The notes: generated by a model not told the origin, from the letters alone. A stretch of DNA of 64,000 bases from Aquamicrobium defluvii (GCF_004363725.1 NZ_SNZF01000010.1:62001-126000); one strand, 5' to 3'. Counted from the stretch's first letter, positions 9,035 to 18,287 are shown. Program-made: numbers and translations.

Positions 9035-10068
9035 GCGTCCCGACGTTTCCAGCCCTGCGGATCGGATCGCTGTCGCTGCGCTGGCGGCCACGGACGGTGC
9101 TGGTCTGCGCCATGCTTGCATTCGCCGCCATTGCGCTCGGCATCGTCCTGCTCGGCACCGGCACGCTGGCCTTCACGCCCGCCGAGGTTCTGGGCAGCCT
9201 GCTGGGAAATGGCGACAATGCGACAGCCGAACGCGTCATCCGGCGCGTTCGCTTGCCACGCCTTGCCACGGCGCTCTTCGTCGGTGCCTCGCTCGGCATG
9301 GCCGGGTCGATCTTCCAGTCGATCTCGCGCAACGCGCTGGGTTCGCCGGATGTGATCGGCTTCACCACCGGCGCGGCAACGGGGGCGATCGTGCAGATCA
9401 TCCTGTTCAATGCCGGGCCTCTGGAAACCTCGCTGGCGGCCGTCGCCGCGGGACTGGCAACCGCTGTGATCGTGTTCCTGCTGTCGATGAAATCCGGCGC
9501 CACCGGCGGCTACCGGCTGGTTCTGGTCGGCATCGGGGTCGGCGCGATCCTGTCTGGCTTCAACACGGTGCTTCTGGTCATGGGCGATCTCGATCAGGCG
9601 ATGTCGGCGCAGATCTGGCTCGCCGGATCGCTGAACACGCGGACATGGGCGCATGCCGTGCCCGCGGCGCTCGGCTTTGCCGTCATCCTGCCGGTGGCCA
9701 TCCTGCACGCGCGCCGCATCGACCTGCTCGAGATGGGTGACGACGCAGCCCGCCAGCTCGGCGTCCCCATAGAGCGCACGCGTCTCGTCATGGTGCTTGC
9801 CGCTGTGGCGCTGACGGCCATCGCGACCGCCGCCGCCGGGCCGATCGCATTCGTCGCCCTGGCCGCGCCCCAGCTTGCAAGGCGGCTGACCGCCTCGTCG
9901 CAGGTGCCGCTCGTCTCCGGTGCGATCATGGGGATCGTGCTTCTGCTGGGCGCCGACCTGCTCAGCCAGCGCCTGCCGCTCAACGTCAACATGCCCATCG
10001 GCCTGACGACGGGGCTGCTTGGCGGGCTCTACCTGCTGTGGCTGCTGGGGCGCAGCCGCAAGGTCTGA
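9031..10068 (+). CDS. FecCD-family iron-siderophore permease (second subunit)
   Basis: A 345-residue permease, the partner of the preceding subunit. It shows RRVRLPRLATALFVGASLGMAG, FQSISRNALGSPDVIGFTTG and the coupling region RQLGVPIERTRLV with GPIAFVALAAPQLARRL. The start at 9031 is fixed by the ATGA overlap with the first permease gene; the longer open frame from 8875 lies inside that gene. It ends 12 bases before the stop of the convergent dehydratase gene, and no terminator hairpin fits in that gap. Confidence 0.95.
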   Translation: MSVPTFPALRIGSLSLRWRPRTVLVCAMLAFAAIALGIVLLGTGTLAFTPAEVLGSLLGNGDNATAERVIRRVRLPRLATALFVGASLGMAGSIFQSISRNALGSPDVIGFTTGAATGAIVQIILFNAGPLETSLAAVAAGLATAVIVFLLSMKSGATGGYRLVLVGIGVGAILSGFNTVLLVMGDLDQAMSAQIWLAGSLNTRTWAHAVPAALGFAVILPVAILHARRIDLLEMGDDAARQLGVPIERTRLVMVLAAVALTAIATAAAGPIAFVALAAPQLARRLTASSQVPLVSGAIMGIVLLLGADLLSQRLPLNVNMPIGLTTGLLGGLYLLWLLGRSRKV

Positions 10069-10080
10069 TACCGGCGCGGA

Positions 10081-11043
10081 TCAGCCCAGTGCGACGCCGT
10101 GAATGGTCTGGCGGTCGAAATTCGCGCCGCACAGCAGCACCACGCTGGTCTGCCCGGCACAGCGCTCCGCCACCTTCGTGAAGCCGGCCATGGCAAGGGC
10201 CGCCGAGCCTTCGACCAGCATGTTCTCGTCCTGCGCCATGACGCGCAGCGCCGCCGCGATCTCGTCCTCGGAGCAGGCCACGACCTCGTCCACCACGGCC
10301 GTGGCCATCGGCAGGGTCAGTGTGTCGTCGTCGATGCCGCCTGCGACGGCATCGGCCAGCGTGTCGAGATGCTCGCATTCGACCACGCGCCCTGCTGCCA
10401 TCGACAGCGCCAATGCCTGCGAATTGATGGCCGCCACGCCCCAGACGCGGGTACGCGGGCTGAAGGATTTGAGCACCGCGCCGATGCCGCTGATCAGGCC
10501 GCCGCCGCCCATGGCGATGAAGACGTTGTCCACGCCGGCGCATTGTTCGAGCAGCTCGATGCCGATCGTGCCCTGGCCGGCAATGACTTCTGCGTCATTA
10601 TAGGGCGAGATGTAGCGCCAGCCCTTTCCGGCTGCGAGTTTTTGCGCGTGCAGTTCGGCAAGGCCGGTCTCGGCGCCGTGCAGGATCACCTCGACGCCGT
10701 AGGAGCGGATCTTTTCAAGCTTGGAAGGAACGACGGATTCGGGCAGCACCACGACCAGATCCTGACCCAGCGAGCGAGCCGCCAGCGACGCGCCGATGCC
10801 GTGATTGCCGGACGAGGCGGTAACCAGCTTCTGGCCGGGTTCGGCCGCGGTCATGACCGAGGCAGCGCCGCGGATCTTGAACGAGCCGGTAAGCTGGAAG
10901 TTCTCCGCCTTGAACAGAAGGCGGGTGCCCTCGGGGCCGCAGCTGCCGCGCGCCGGGATCAGCGGGGTGCGATAGACGTGGTCGCGGATGCGGGCGCGCG
11001 CCTGCATGGATCGCGCCGCCGAGGCGAAAACGATGTCGGTCAT
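10081..11043 (-). CDS. PLP-dependent threonine dehydratase-like enzyme (EutB-like)
   Basis: A 320-residue fold-type II PLP enzyme. The Schiff-base lysine is Lys56 in LTGSFKIRGA, the Asn of the SSGNHG loop is near residue 80, and the phosphate-binding glycine loop is GGGG at 179-182. This places it with catabolic threonine/serine dehydratases, 3-hydroxyaspartate ammonia-lyases and EutB of ectoine breakdown. It lacks the C-terminal ACT domain of biosynthetic IlvA. It is the last gene of a leftward operon with a polar amino acid transporter, an ornithine cyclodeaminase homologue and an M20 amidohydrolase, so it probably removes water or ammonia from an imported hydroxy-amino acid. The exact substrate is not known. 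Confidence 0.85.
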   Translation of the reverse strand: MTDIVFASAARSMQARARIRDHVYRTPLIPARGSCGPEGTRLLFKAENFQLTGSFKIRGAASVMTAAEPGQKLVTASSGNHGIGASLAARSLGQDLVVVLPESVVPSKLEKIRSYGVEVILHGAETGLAELHAQKLAAGKGWRYISPYNDAEVIAGQGTIGIELLEQCAGVDNVFIAMGGGGLISGIGAVLKSFSPRTRVWGVAAINSQALALSMAAGRVVECEHLDTLADAVAGGIDDDTLTLPMATAVVDEVVACSEDEIAAALRVMAQDENMLVEGSAALAMAGFTKVAERCAGQTSVVLLCGANFDRQTIHGVALG

Positions 11044-11055
11044 TTCGATGGTCCT

Positions 11056-11790
11056 TCAGTGTGTCCGCGGCCCGATCTGACGGAGGAATTCGCGGGTGCG
11101 GTTGTGTTGCGGATGATCGAAGAAGGCGTCGGGAGCTGCCTCCTCGAGGATCACGCCGCCATCCATGAACACGATGCGGTCGGCCACGTTGCGGGCGAAG
11201 CCCATTTCGTGGGTCACGACGATCATGGTCAGCCCTTCGCGCGAGAGGGCGGTCATCACGTCCAGCACCTCCTGCACCATTTCGGGGTCGAGCGCCGATG
11301 TCGGCTCGTCGAACAGCATCACCTTCGGCTTCATGCACAGGGCGCGCGCAATGGCCACGCGCTGCTGCTGCCCGCCCGACAATTCGCGCGGATAAGCCTT
11401 CGCCCTGGCGCCGAGCTGCATGCGCTCCAGCATGGCCATGGCCTGCGCCTCGGCCTCGGAACGCGGCGCCCTGCGCACCCGGCGCATGGCCAGCGTCAGA
11501 TTGTCGAGCACGTTCATGTGCGGGAAGAGATTGAACTGCTGGAACACCATGCCGACATCGCCGCCGAGATCCAGCACGTTGGAGCAATCCGCCTTCAGCA
11601 CGTGCCCGGCGATCTCGATGTCGCCGGCGCTGCGCTGTTCCAGCCCGTTGATGCAACGCACCAGCGTCGACTTGCCCGAGCCGGAAGGGCCGCACAGCAC
11701 GATGCGCTCGCCCTTTTCGACATCCAGGCTGATGCCGTCCAGCACCTTGGTCGGGCCGTAATATTTGACGAGGTTGCGGACCTTGATCAT
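11056..11790 (-). CDS. Polar amino acid ABC transporter ATP-binding protein
   Basis: A 244-residue ATPase of the GlnQ/HisP/EhuA group. Walker A GPSGSGKS is at residues 34-41, then the Q-loop [11 protein letters not shown], signature LSGGQQQR and Walker [17 protein letters not shown], followed by VTHEMGFA with the switch His. These blocks are nearly invariant in polar amino acid importers. The ATG at 11790 overlaps the stop of the upstream permease gene (ATGA, 11787-11790). It should energise the two permeases just upstream. Confidence 0.95.
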   Translation of the reverse strand: MIKVRNLVKYYGPTKVLDGISLDVEKGERIVLCGPSGSGKSTLVRCINGLEQRSAGDIEIAGHVLKADCSNVLDLGGDVGMVFQQFNLFPHMNVLDNLTLAMRRVRRAPRSEAEAQAMAMLERMQLGARAKAYPRELSGGQQQRVAIARALCMKPKVMLFDEPTSALDPEMVQEVLDVMTALSREGLTMIVVTHEMGFARNVADRIVFMDGGVILEEAAPDAFFDHPQHNRTREFLRQIGPRTH

Positions 11791-12494
11791 GCGCTGGCCT
11801 CCGGTGCGGGGGTGCGTGTGCCGGTTATGCCGTAGCGGCGTTCGAGCAGGCGGAAAAGGAAGGTGAAGGCGAAGCCGATGGCGAGATAGAGAATGCCGGC
11901 GGTGATGAACACCTCGAACGGCGCGAAGGTGCGAGCGGTAAACGCCCGCGCCACGCCGGTGATCTCCATGATGGTGATGGCGCTGGCCAGCGACGAGGAT
12001 TTCAGCACCAGGATGATCTCGTTGCCGATATTGGGCAGCAGCTCCCGGTAGACCTGCGGCAGGAGCACGTCGGTGAAGCGATGGCGGCGCGATATGCCGA
12101 GCGAGATGCAGGCTTCGGTCTGGCCCTTCGGCACGCGCTTCAGCGCGCCTGCCACCACCTCTGCCATATAGGCGGCCGAATTCAGGGCAATGGCGATGAT
12201 GCCGCAATAGAGCGGCTCGCGCAGGATCGGCCACAGGATGCTGTTGCGCACCGCCGGAATCTGGCCGAGCCCGTAGTAGATGATGAACAGCTGCACCAGA
12301 AGCGGGCTGCCGCGGATGAGGAACGTGTAGGTGGCGGCCGGCCAGCGCAGCAGCGGCGAGTTCGCCTGCCGGGCAAGGCCGAGCGGAAGCGCGAGGATCT
12401 GGCCGAGGACGAAGGAGCAGATCGTTATGATCAGGGTGAGCTGCAGGCCCTGCAGGACGATCGGCGTGGCCTTGATGAAAATATCCGGCGACAT
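11787..12494 (-). CDS. Polar amino acid ABC transporter permease (second subunit)
   Basis: A 235-residue inner-membrane permease of the HisMQ family. It begins with the usual [16 protein letters not shown] segment and has [25 protein letters not shown]. The EAA-type coupling loop is [29 protein letters not shown]. Three bases separate it from the preceding permease gene and it overlaps the ATPase gene, consistent with a tightly coupled operon. Confidence 0.94.
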   Translation of the reverse strand: MSPDIFIKATPIVLQGLQLTLIITICSFVLGQILALPLGLARQANSPLLRWPAATYTFLIRGSPLLVQLFIIYYGLGQIPAVRNSILWPILREPLYCGIIAIALNSAAYMAEVVAGALKRVPKGQTEACISLGISRRHRFTDVLLPQVYRELLPNIGNEIILVLKSSSLASAITIMEITGVARAFTARTFAPFEVFITAGILYLAIGFAFTFLFRLLERRYGITGTRTPAPEASA

Positions 12495-12497
12495 CTT

Positions 12498-13163
12498 CTA
12501 CCTGCCTCTCGCCGCGCGCCGGTCGGCGGCGCCGATGATCAGTGTCGAAACGCCGGTGATGGCGACATAGAGGGCGCCGACCGTCAGGTAGAACGTCATC
12601 GGCGAATGCGTCGCGCCGGCGGCGATCACGCCCTTGCGCATCAGCTCTTCCAGCCCGATGATGGACACCAGCGCGCTTTCCTTCAGGATCACCAGCCACT
12701 GGTTTCCAAGGCCCGGCACGGCATAGGCCAGCATCTGCGGCAGCACCACGTCACGGAAGGCGGTCATGCGGCTGAGGCCGAGGCTGGTCGCGGCTTCCCA
12801 CTGGCCCTGCGGAACAGTCAGCAGCGCGCCGCGCAGGATCTCTGTCAGATAGGCGCCCGCCACCACCGACAGGGCGCAAATGCCGGCCGTCAGCGCATTG
12901 ACCTCGACATAGGTGCCGAAGGCGCCGCTCAAAAGCACGGTGCCGCCGTAGAACACCAGAAAGATGATCAGAAGCTCCGGCAGGCCGCGCACCACGGTGA
13001 CGTAGCCTGAGATGAACCATCTGAGCGGCCGCGGGCCAAAATTCCAGCCGAAGACCGCGACGATGGCGATCAGCAGGCCGATCACGAAGCTGCCGGCGGC
13101 GACCTGCAAGGTAACCAGAAGTCCCTGAAGAAGGTGCGGCAGATAGGTGAGGATGGCGGACAT
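12498..13163 (-). CDS. Polar amino acid ABC transporter permease (first subunit)
   Basis: A 221-residue HisMQ-family permease. The ATG at 13163 is chosen because it begins the canonical [20 protein letters not shown] segment; the open frame beyond it is a stem-loop region, not protein. Key blocks are [20 protein letters not shown] and the coupling loop [27 protein letters not shown]. It forms the transmembrane channel with the other permease. Confidence 0.93.
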   Translation of the reverse strand: MSAILTYLPHLLQGLLVTLQVAAGSFVIGLLIAIVAVFGWNFGPRPLRWFISGYVTVVRGLPELLIIFLVFYGGTVLLSGAFGTYVEVNALTAGICALSVVAGAYLTEILRGALLTVPQGQWEAATSLGLSRMTAFRDVVLPQMLAYAVPGLGNQWLVILKESALVSIIGLEELMRKGVIAAGATHSPMTFYLTVGALYVAITGVSTLIIGAADRRAARGR

Positions 13164-13179
13164 CGGCGCTCCTGCCCCG

Positions 13180-13211
13180 TGCCTGCGCCGCCTTTGCAGA
13201 CGGCGCGGGCA
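13180..13211 (-). terminator. Stem-loop between binding-protein and permease genes
   Basis: An 11-bp stem with one G-T pair (13180-13190 with 13201-13211) and a 10-base loop lies just after the binding-protein stop. In ABC importers, a hairpin here often protects the binding-protein mRNA and attenuates the downstream permease genes; that role is inferred. Confidence 0.45.
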
Positions 13212-13218
13212 GCAAGGA

Positions 13219-14004
13219 TTACTTGGCCTTGTAGGACAGGTCGTAGCCGAACCACTTGTTGGACAGCTCGGCGATCTTGCCGTCCGCAAGCATGGAGGCG
13301 ACGGCTTCGTCGACGCGCTTCTTCAGGTCGTCGCTGCCCTTGCGCATGGCGATGGCGGTGCCGTTGCCGAACTCGGCATAGTCGGCGCTCGACAGCAGCG
13401 GGCCGGTCAGGGAGAGCTGACCTTCACGCGCTTCCATGAGCTGCTCCCAGACCGACTGTTCGAGCAGTCCGGCGTCGATGCGGCCGGCATTCAGATCGTC
13501 GGCGATCTGTTCGTTGCGCTCGTAAAGGCGCGGCTCGGACTTCGGCAGGTGCGCACGCACGACCGCTTCATGGGTCGAGCCGGTCTGCACGCCGATGACC
13601 TTGCCTTCCAATGCGGCTTCGAGATCCTCGCGCTTCTCGGTCTTGGCCAGATCGCTGCCGGCGGCAACGGCGAAGCGGTAGGGCGGCTCGGCATAGGCGT
13701 TGGAGAAGTCGACCTGTTCGGCGCGCTCCTCGGTGATCGACATGCCGGAGATGACCATGTCGAACTTGCCGACCTGAAGGGCGGGGAGCAGACCGTCGAA
13801 CGCCTGGTTGGCGACGTTGCATTCGGCTTCGATGCGCTTGCAGACTTCGTCGATCACGTCGCGGTCGAAGCCGATGACGTCGCCGGCCTCATTGACCGAT
13901 TCCCATGGCGGGAAGTCGGCGCTGGTGCCGACACGCAGCGTGTCCGCCATCGCGGTTCCGGCCAGAAGGCAGGCGAGAAGGGAAGAAAGGGCAAGCGTCT
14001 TCAT
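13219..14004 (-). CDS. Polar amino acid ABC transporter substrate-binding protein
   Basis: A 261-residue periplasmic binding protein (SBP_bac_3 family). A signal peptide ends at about residue 20 (...GTAMA-DT). Family blocks are TLRVGTSADFPPWES, GDVIGFDRDVIDEVC, FDMVISGMSITEERAEQVDFS and the hinge GVQTGSTHE. It captures the substrate of the operon, probably a polar amino acid or ectoine-like compound. A ribosome site AGGAACC precedes the ATG. The downstream stem-loop suggests it is made in excess over the permeases, as is normal. Confidence 0.93.
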   Translation of the reverse strand: MKTLALSSLLACLLAGTAMADTLRVGTSADFPPWESVNEAGDVIGFDRDVIDEVCKRIEAECNVANQAFDGLLPALQVGKFDMVISGMSITEERAEQVDFSNAYAEPPYRFAVAAGSDLAKTEKREDLEAALEGKVIGVQTGSTHEAVVRAHLPKSEPRLYERNEQIADDLNAGRIDAGLLEQSVWEQLMEAREGQLSLTGPLLSSADYAEFGNGTAIAMRKGSDDLKKRVDEAVASMLADGKIAELSNKWFGYDLSYKAK

Positions 14005-14029
14005 GATCTGGTTCCTGTTGAAACGTCGG

Positions 14030-15001
14030 TCAGTCCCGACTGTTCTGCTTCACCGTGGCCCGTTCCAGAACGGTCCGGGCCATGGCGATGTCCTGTGTGG
14101 CTACGCCGGTCAGGTCGGCGATGGTGATGTCTTCGTCCGAGCGGCGTCCCTGAAGGGTTCCTGCTAATACGCCGCCGAGTTCGATGCAATCGTCGGAGCC
14201 GATCAAACCGGCAGAGCGGGCATGCGAAAACTCGCCATGTCCGAGGCTCTGGGTCTTCATGTCGGCCACCCGGACGTCGGCACGGGCGACAAGCACGGTC
14301 TCCAGTTCCTGCTTGCCGGGGCCGTCGGCCCCCATGGCGGTGATGTGGGTGCCGGGCCGCACCCAGTCCGACCTGACCAGCGGTTCGGTCGATGGGGTGG
14401 TGGTGATTATGATGTCGGCTTCGCGGCAGGCGGCTTCGAGGTCCGGCGCAACCGAGGCGTCAAGCCCGTCCCGCTTCAGCTCGGCAACGATTGCTTCCGT
14501 CTTTTCGCCCGAACGGCCCCAGATGCGGAAGGAAAGCGGCTGGCCTGCAAGCGCGGCAAGAGCGCGGCTCTGGTAGCGCGCCTGTATGCCGCTGCCGACG
14601 ATCAGCACGTCGGCTGCATCGGCGCGCGCTAGCGCCAGCGTGGCCACCGCGCCGCCAATGCCTGTGCGCAGGTCGGTCAGGTAGCCCTCGTCGTTGAGGA
14701 TGGCACGCACTTCGCCGGTCTCGGCCGAAATGGCAAGGATGATGCCGGTGGAGGATGGCAGGCCCCTGGCCGGGTTATCGTAGAAGCCGGCAGCGATCTT
14801 CACCGCAAAGATCGGGTCGCCGGCGATGTGGCCGTATTTGATGTGGCAATCGCCATTGGCGGCAGGGAAAGCGATGTGGCCGACCGGGGGAACGTTGCCG
14901 CGCCCGTCAACGATGGCGACATAGGCGTCGCGGACGGCGGCGACGGTCCCTTCATCGACCGTGACGAGGTGTTCGATTTCGGCGCGCGAAAGCTGGATCA
15001 T
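14030..15001 (-). CDS. Ornithine cyclodeaminase / mu-crystallin family protein (EutC-like)
   Basis: A 323-residue protein of the OCD/mu-crystallin family. An N-terminal barrel-type region (INDG-like stretch FYDNPARGLPSSTGIILAIS) is followed by a Rossmann domain with LIVGSGIQARYQSRALAAL. Members act as ornithine cyclodeaminase, alanine dehydrogenase, cyclic imine reductase or the EutC partner of EutB in hydroxyectoine degradation. Here it sits in one operon with an EutB-like dehydratase, which supports the EutBC comparison, but the substrate is unproven. It lies 25 bases before the binding-protein gene and 109 bases after the amidohydrolase gene. Confidence 0.88.
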   Translation of the reverse strand: MIQLSRAEIEHLVTVDEGTVAAVRDAYVAIVDGRGNVPPVGHIAFPAANGDCHIKYGHIAGDPIFAVKIAAGFYDNPARGLPSSTGIILAISAETGEVRAILNDEGYLTDLRTGIGGAVATLALARADAADVLIVGSGIQARYQSRALAALAGQPLSFRIWGRSGEKTEAIVAELKRDGLDASVAPDLEAACREADIIITTTPSTEPLVRSDWVRPGTHITAMGADGPGKQELETVLVARADVRVADMKTQSLGHGEFSHARSAGLIGSDDCIELGGVLAGTLQGRRSDEDITIADLTGVATQDIAMARTVLERATVKQNSRD

Positions 15002-15110
15002 GACAGTCCCGGATGATTGAAAAAAATCGGCCCCTGCAGAGCCACGCCTCCCTTGTCGCTATTCCTAGCGAAAATTAGACACGTTTGTCCATGATAAATT
15101 TTTTAGTCCA

Positions 15111-16316
15111 TTATTCTGACCCGGACAGGGCAAGCTCTGCCGAGCGCGCCAGAAGCATGGCTGCGGGCAGGATGATGTCGTCGTTGAAGTCGTAGAGCGG
15201 CTGGTGCAGGCCGGCATCCGGCTGGAGCGGCCCGTTGCCGATCCACGCATAGGCACCCGGCGCATGGACGAGAAAATCGCCGAAATCGTCGCCCGCCATG
15301 CTGGGGCGCGTATCGCCGGGTGCGAGCGTGAGCCCGGTCGTGCGGGCCGCCTGGCGCATGATGTCGCGTTCTGCCACCGTGTTGACCACTGGCGGGCACA
15401 GGAATTCATCGAATGTCACCTCGCTGCGGCAGCCGGCGATGGCAGCGGCAGCTGCGGCCACGCTGTCGACACGGGCGCGCAGCAGTTGCAGCGTTTCCGT
15501 GCGATAGGCGCGCAGCGTTCCGGTCAGGCGCGCTTCCTGCGGGATGATGTTCTGCGCATGGCCCGCCTGAAACGAGCCGACCGTCGCCACCGCGCTCTCA
15601 TGCGGATCGACGGCGCGCGCGACAGCCTGCTGGATGCCGGTCATGAAATGGCCGCCGGCAAGGATCGGGTCGCCCGCCATATGCGGCATGGCCCCGTGCG
15701 CGCCCTCCCCCTTAAAGGTTGCGGTGAACTCGCTTGTGCCCGCCATCACCGGGCCGTCATGCACCACCACCTCCCCGGCGGGGAGGCCCGGCCAGTTGTG
15801 CAGGCCGAAAAAGCGCTGCACGGGAAAGCGGTCGAGCAGGCCCTCCGCAACCATCTCGCGCGCGCCGCCGTAGCGCTCCTCGGCGGGCTGGAAGACGAGG
15901 TGAACCGTGCCGGCGAAGTTGCGTGTGCGTGCCAGATGCATGCCGGCTGCGAGCAATATCGTCATGTGGCCGTCATGGCCGCAGGCGTGCATCTTGCCGG
16001 GCTGCTTCGAAGCATGGGGCAGTTGCGACAGTTCGGTGATTTCCAGTGCGTCCATGTCGGCGCGCAGGGCCACCGCGGGCCCCTCGCCCTGCCCTTTCAC
16101 CGTGGCGACGATGCCATGGCCGCCGATGTTCGCCTCGAACGGAATGCCTTCCTCGCGCAGCCTGTCCGCCACATAGGAAGCGGTCCACGCCTCCTCGCGC
16201 GCGATCTCCGGATGCGCGTGGAGCGCGTGGCGGATGGCGACCAGTTTCTCGCGGTCTGCGGCAAGCGGATGAGGCACGACTACGGCTCCGGATATACTTT
16301 TCAGTCCAGATTGCAT
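15111..16316 (-). CDS. M20 family amidohydrolase (aminoacylase/hippurate hydrolase-like)
   Basis: A 401-residue metallopeptidase-family hydrolase. The first metal-binding block is HACGHDGHM, the bridging Glu pair is in FQPAEERYGG, and MAGDDFGDFL near the C-terminus carries the last ligands. A small dimerisation domain with FKGEGAHGAMPHMAGDPI lies between. Members hydrolyse N-acyl amino acids, indole-acetyl amino acids and related amides to a free amino acid plus carboxylate. As first gene of the operon it may deacylate the imported compound before the EutB- and EutC-like enzymes act. The gene is divergent from the YheO-type regulator with 80 bases between them. Confidence 0.9.
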   Translation of the reverse strand: MQSGLKSISGAVVVPHPLAADREKLVAIRHALHAHPEIAREEAWTASYVADRLREEGIPFEANIGGHGIVATVKGQGEGPAVALRADMDALEITELSQLPHASKQPGKMHACGHDGHMTILLAAGMHLARTRNFAGTVHLVFQPAEERYGGAREMVAEGLLDRFPVQRFFGLHNWPGLPAGEVVVHDGPVMAGTSEFTATFKGEGAHGAMPHMAGDPILAGGHFMTGIQQAVARAVDPHESAVATVGSFQAGHAQNIIPQEARLTGTLRAYRTETLQLLRARVDSVAAAAAAIAGCRSEVTFDEFLCPPVVNTVAERDIMRQAARTTGLTLAPGDTRPSMAGDDFGDFLVHAPGAYAWIGNGPLQPDAGLHQPLYDFNDDIILPAAMLLARSAELALSGSE

Positions 16317-16396
16317 ATGCTAGTACAACTTCCAAGTCGATGGCGTCACCTTATGCCAGCGCCGCGCACCGCGTGCCGGCCACAACACCGTTGCAG

Positions 16397-17044
16397 ATGA
16401 GAGACATGCCGCAAACGCTTGAGCCCGCTGCCTCGTCTCCCGCCCAGCTTGCTCCCTATCACCCGGTCTGCGACGCCATTGCGCTTCTGCTGCAGCCGCA
16501 TGCCGAGGTGGTGTTGCACGATCTTGGCACCGAAACGGTCGTCTACATCGCCAACAATTTTTCCCGTCGTTCGCTGGGCGAGCCATCGCTGCTGCATGAA
16601 ATCGACTTCCGCCCGGACGATCATCTGATCGGCCCCTACGAGAAGGTGAACTGGGATGGAAGGCGGCTGAAATCCGTCAGCGCCGTGCTGCGCTCGCCGG
16701 AAGGACGAGCGGTCGGCGTACTGTGCATCAACATGGATGTCTCGCACATCCATGCCGCCATCGACGTGCTTTCCTCGCTGGCGAAGGTGGCCACGGATCA
16801 GGAAAAGCCCGCCGCCCTGTTCAGGGAAGACTGGCACGAGCGCATCAACGAATATGTGAACGGCTGGACGCACCGCAACGGCGTCGCCATCGCCGATCTC
16901 ACCCGGAGCCAGAAGCAGCAGCTGGTGCGCGAGCTGGCGCAGGACGGGGCGTTCAGCGGCAAGCACGCCGCCGCCTACATATCGCGCGTGCTGCAAATGG
17001 GCCGCGCCACCGTGTACAACTATCTGCGGGCCGGGCGGGACTGA
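16397..17044 (+). CDS. YheO-like PAS-domain transcriptional regulator
   Basis: A regulator of about 215 residues. The N-terminal YheO-like PAS domain runs from PYHPVCDAIALLLQPHAEVV through VGVLCINMDVSHIHAA, and a C-terminal helix-turn-helix (HTH_22 type) ends in KHAAAYISRVLQMGRATVYNYL. DauR, regulator of D-arginine use in Pseudomonas, belongs to this family. ATG 16397 and ATG 16406 are both plausible; 16406 has the better GAGAGA spacing. The frame is open further upstream but would overlap the divergent M20 gene. It very probably regulates the leftward amino acid operon it faces. Confidence 0.85.
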   Translation: MRDMPQTLEPAASSPAQLAPYHPVCDAIALLLQPHAEVVLHDLGTETVVYIANNFSRRSLGEPSLLHEIDFRPDDHLIGPYEKVNWDGRRLKSVSAVLRSPEGRAVGVLCINMDVSHIHAAIDVLSSLAKVATDQEKPAALFREDWHERINEYVNGWTHRNGVAIADLTRSQKQQLVRELAQDGAFSGKHAAAYISRVLQMGRATVYNYLRAGRD

Positions 17045-17227
17045 CACGCATCACGGCAGGAGTATCGCGCGTTCCGGTCTGCGATTGTCGGGCGGGGTAT
17101 CACCGGCGGCGGACTTGGACTAATGTTGCCCTTCACATATCGAAAAGGATGAGGTGAATTTCAGACCCGGCTGGCCAGATTGCCGGCCACATTGGAAGAG
17201 TAGTCCGCGCACATTCGGGAGGAGAAA

Positions 17228-18196
17228 GTGAGCAGAACTGCGGTCGTCCAGCATGCGCAGCGCATTCATGCCGCCATCGAATCCGACGAGGCGGCCCGGT
17301 CGGCCCTGGTTGCTTCCTGGCGCAGGTCCTCGACCCTTTACCATCTCGATCCTGCCGAAGGACAGCCGCCCAGCCGCCTGACCGATTCCGAACTTCGACA
17401 GGCGCGCCAGCGCATCGAACCGCTGATCCGCGCCTCGCAGGCCAGCCTCGACCGGCTTTACAGCGCGGTCGGCGGCATTGGCTGCTGCGTGCTTCTGGCA
17501 GACCGCGACGGCGTACCGGTCGAACGGCGCGGCGCGCCAGCCGACGACCGACTGTTCAACGACTGGGGCCTGTGGACGGGCTCGGTGTGGAGCGAGGAGG
17601 CGGAAGGCACCAATGGCATCGGCACCTGCCTGGTCGAGCAGCGGGCGCTCACCATCCACCGCGACCAGCACTTCCACACACGCAACACGCTGTTGTCCTG
17701 CACAACGGCGCCGATCTACGACCATGAGGGCAATCTCGCCGCGGCCCTCGATGTCTCGTCCTGCCGGGCCGACCTCACCGAGGGCTTCGTCAACCTGATC
17801 TCGATCGCGGTCGGCGACGCCGTGCGCAAGATCGAGGCCGAGAACTTCCGCTTGGCCTTTCCGCGCGCCCGCATCGTGCTGGCGCCGGGCGGCGAACGCG
17901 CGCCAAATGCACTGGTGGCGGTGGACAGCGACGATCTTGTGATCGGCGCCACGCGCTCTGCCCGCCAGATTCTGGGCATCACCCGCGAGGCGCTGCAAAA
18001 ACCCCTTCCCGCCTCGGACCTGCTGGGCATCGGCAACGCTGCCACCAGCGATCTCGCGCAGGCGGAACGGGCGGTGCTTCAGCGCGCCGTGATGAAGGCG
18101 GGCGGCAATGTGTCCGCCGCCGCGCAGGACCTTGGCATCTCCCGCGCGACGCTGCATCGCAAGCTCGCAAGATTCGGAATCCGGCGCGTGAGGTAG
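17228..18196 (+). CDS. GAF-Fis transcriptional regulator (AcoR-like, without AAA+ domain)
   Basis: A 322-residue protein with GTG start and a strong GAGGAGAAA ribosome site. The N-terminal 200 residues match the GAF sensor part of AcoR-type activators ([52 protein letters not shown]). The C-terminus is a Fis-type helix-turn-helix ([27 protein letters not shown]). The central AAA+ ATPase that contacts sigma-54 in AcoR (about 240 residues) is absent, with no GAFTGA motif. It precedes an aldehyde dehydrogenase gene in the same direction, the usual partner of such short regulators, and probably senses an alcohol or aldehyde. Confidence 0.88.
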   Translation: MSRTAVVQHAQRIHAAIESDEAARSALVASWRRSSTLYHLDPAEGQPPSRLTDSELRQARQRIEPLIRASQASLDRLYSAVGGIGCCVLLADRDGVPVERRGAPADDRLFNDWGLWTGSVWSEEAEGTNGIGTCLVEQRALTIHRDQHFHTRNTLLSCTTAPIYDHEGNLAAALDVSSCRADLTEGFVNLISIAVGDAVRKIEAENFRLAFPRARIVLAPGGERAPNALVAVDSDDLVIGATRSARQILGITREALQKPLPASDLLGIGNAATSDLAQAERAVLQRAVMKAGGNVSAAAQDLGISRATLHRKLARFGIRRVR

Positions 18197-18209
18197 TATC
18201 ATGCGCCTC

Positions 18210-18287
18210 GTCGCGGGAAGTGTCTCATTCCCGCGACAGGTTACCCGGCCGGCGCGCCCCGGCCCGATGACAGCAGGACTGTCCTGC
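18210..18287. promoter_or_regulatory. Two inverted repeats in the aldehyde dehydrogenase promoter region
   Basis: The first is a perfect 10-bp inverted repeat, GTCGCGGGAA and TTCCCGCGAC, at 18210-18219 and 18228-18237. The second is GCAGGAC-T-GTCCTGC at 18273-18287. Both lie in the 148 bp between the GAF-Fis gene and the dehydrogenase gene. The first could be a terminator for the regulator gene or an operator; the second, with a 1-bp centre, looks more like a protein-binding site. Confidence 0.4.

Noticed and set aside
10081-16316. Calling the amino acid operon a complete ectoine (ehu-eut) cluster
   Set aside because: The ring-opening hydrolase and deacetylase genes (EutD, EutE) and EutA are absent, so only a partial resemblance is justified.
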